Below the pieces are notes generated by a model, which saw only the letters and a program-made list of their open reading frames with translations, was not told the DNA's origin and made no database searches. Positions 5,802 through 6,283 of a stretch of 6,283 nucleotides of DNA are shown here, one piece after another. Source of the DNA: Phytoactinopolyspora endophytica (lineage in GTDB: Bacteria; Actinomycetota; Actinomycetes; Jiangellales; Jiangellaceae); NCBI RefSeq assembly GCF_004138495.1, contig NZ_ML142849.1, forward strand, positions 469,732 to 476,014, in the 5' to 3' direction. Made by a program: the position numbers and the translations under genes. Position 1 is the stretch's first letter. Each line of letters opens with the position of its first letter.

Positions 5802-6283
5802 CCGAAGAACCTCTTTACCTTCTCGATACCGTCCACCATCGCATTGATCTCCGCGGTCGTGGTGTACAGGAAGAATGACGCTCGCGTGGTCGCAGGTATT
5901 CCATAGCGGACACAGACCGGCCGGGCGCAGTGGTGCCCGACCCGGACCGCCACGCCCTGTTCGTCCAGGACCTGCCCGACGTCGTGCGGGTGGACGCCGT
6001 CCACGGTGAACGAAATCGTTCCTCCGCGGTCCACGACGCTGTCGGGGCCGATGATGGTGATGCCCTCGACGTCGCGCAACCGGTCCAGGGCATACGCCGT
6101 GATGATCTGCTCATGCTGGTGGATCGCCGGCATTCCGATGCCGGTGAGGTAATCCACCGCGGCGCCGAGCCCGATAGCCTGGGCGATCGGCGGCGTGCCG
6201 GCCTCGAACTTGTGCGGAACCGACGCGAACGTCGAGCCTTCCATCGCGACGGTCTCGATCATCTCACCGCCACCCAGGAACGG
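5798..6283 (-). CDS. sufS: SufS cysteine desulfurase, C-terminal part (cut by window edge)
   Basis: What it does: a PLP enzyme that removes sulfur from cysteine, leaving alanine and an enzyme persulfide for SufU. Seen: the last 161 residues; the N-terminal part, including the PLP lysine, lies beyond the right edge. Marks in order are PFLGGGEMI at the fragment start, HKFEAGTPPIAQAIGLG (substrate and cofactor contacts), SFTVDGVHPHDVGQVLDEQG, the active-site loop VRVGHHCARP with the catalytic Cys at fragment residue 119, and TRASFFLYTT near the end, where the Arg binds the substrate carboxylate. The RxGHHCAxP loop marks the SufS (class II) type rather than IscS. Its TGA overlaps the sufU start. 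No frame disruption is seen in the visible part. Confidence 0.97.
   Translation of the reverse strand, partial: PFLGGGEMIETVAMEGSTFASVPHKFEAGTPPIAQAIGLGAAVDYLTGIGMPAIHQHEQIITAYALDRLRDVEGITIIGPDSVVDRGGTISFTVDGVHPHDVGQVLDEQGVAVRVGHHCARPVCVRYGIPATTRASFFLYTTTAEINAMVDGIEKVKRFFG

Overview
The window reads as a piece of chromosome from a high-GC Gram-positive bacterium (Actinomycetota). The reasons are the strongly GC-biased third codon positions, the use of TTG starts, the sufS-sufU-sufT gene order with the SufU-type scaffold/transferase, and GC-rich degenerate intergenic repeats. I cannot name a genus.

Layout from left to right. (1) Positions 1-407, minus strand: the N-terminal 135 residues of a MoxR-family AAA+ ATPase; the rest lies outside the window. 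(2) Positions 408-593: a divergent intergenic region with a small palindrome. (3) 594-1847, plus strand: a complete major facilitator superfamily (MFS) efflux-type transporter. (4) 1848-1980: a 5' region with a promoter candidate, a palindrome over its -35 box and a strong ribosome binding site. It leads into (5) 1981-3438, plus strand: a uracil/xanthine-type permease of the NCS2/NAT family. (6) 3439-3482: a short gap between convergent genes with a nested hairpin, probably a bidirectional terminator. (7) 3483-6283, all on the minus strand, transcribed right to left: the C-terminal part of the cysteine desulfurase SufS, then SufU, SufT (MIP18/DUF59 family), a HAD-family phosphatase, and peptide deformylase.

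How the genes work together: SufS takes sulfur from cysteine, SufU accepts it through zinc-bound cysteines, and SufT helps Fe-S cluster maturation. This is the end of a SUF Fe-S assembly operon whose start (typically sufR/B/D/C) would lie beyond the right edge. SufS and SufU overlap by 4 nt (TTGA). The HAD phosphatase and deformylase follow on the same strand and may be read through from the suf genes, but the spacers between them hold repeats and hairpins, so co-transcription is uncertain. The two transporters and the MoxR ATPase have no obvious functional link to the SUF block.

I see no CRISPR array, tRNA, rRNA, insertion sequence, phage gene or toxin-antitoxin pair. The coding content is ordinary, and I do not see a previously undescribed system. 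The most unusual parts are two non-coding insert-like segments inside the suf block. The first is an imperfect palindrome in a 201-nt sufU-sufT spacer. The second is a GC-rich repeat tract between sufT and the HAD gene that stays open in the HAD frame from a TTG overlapping the sufT stop.
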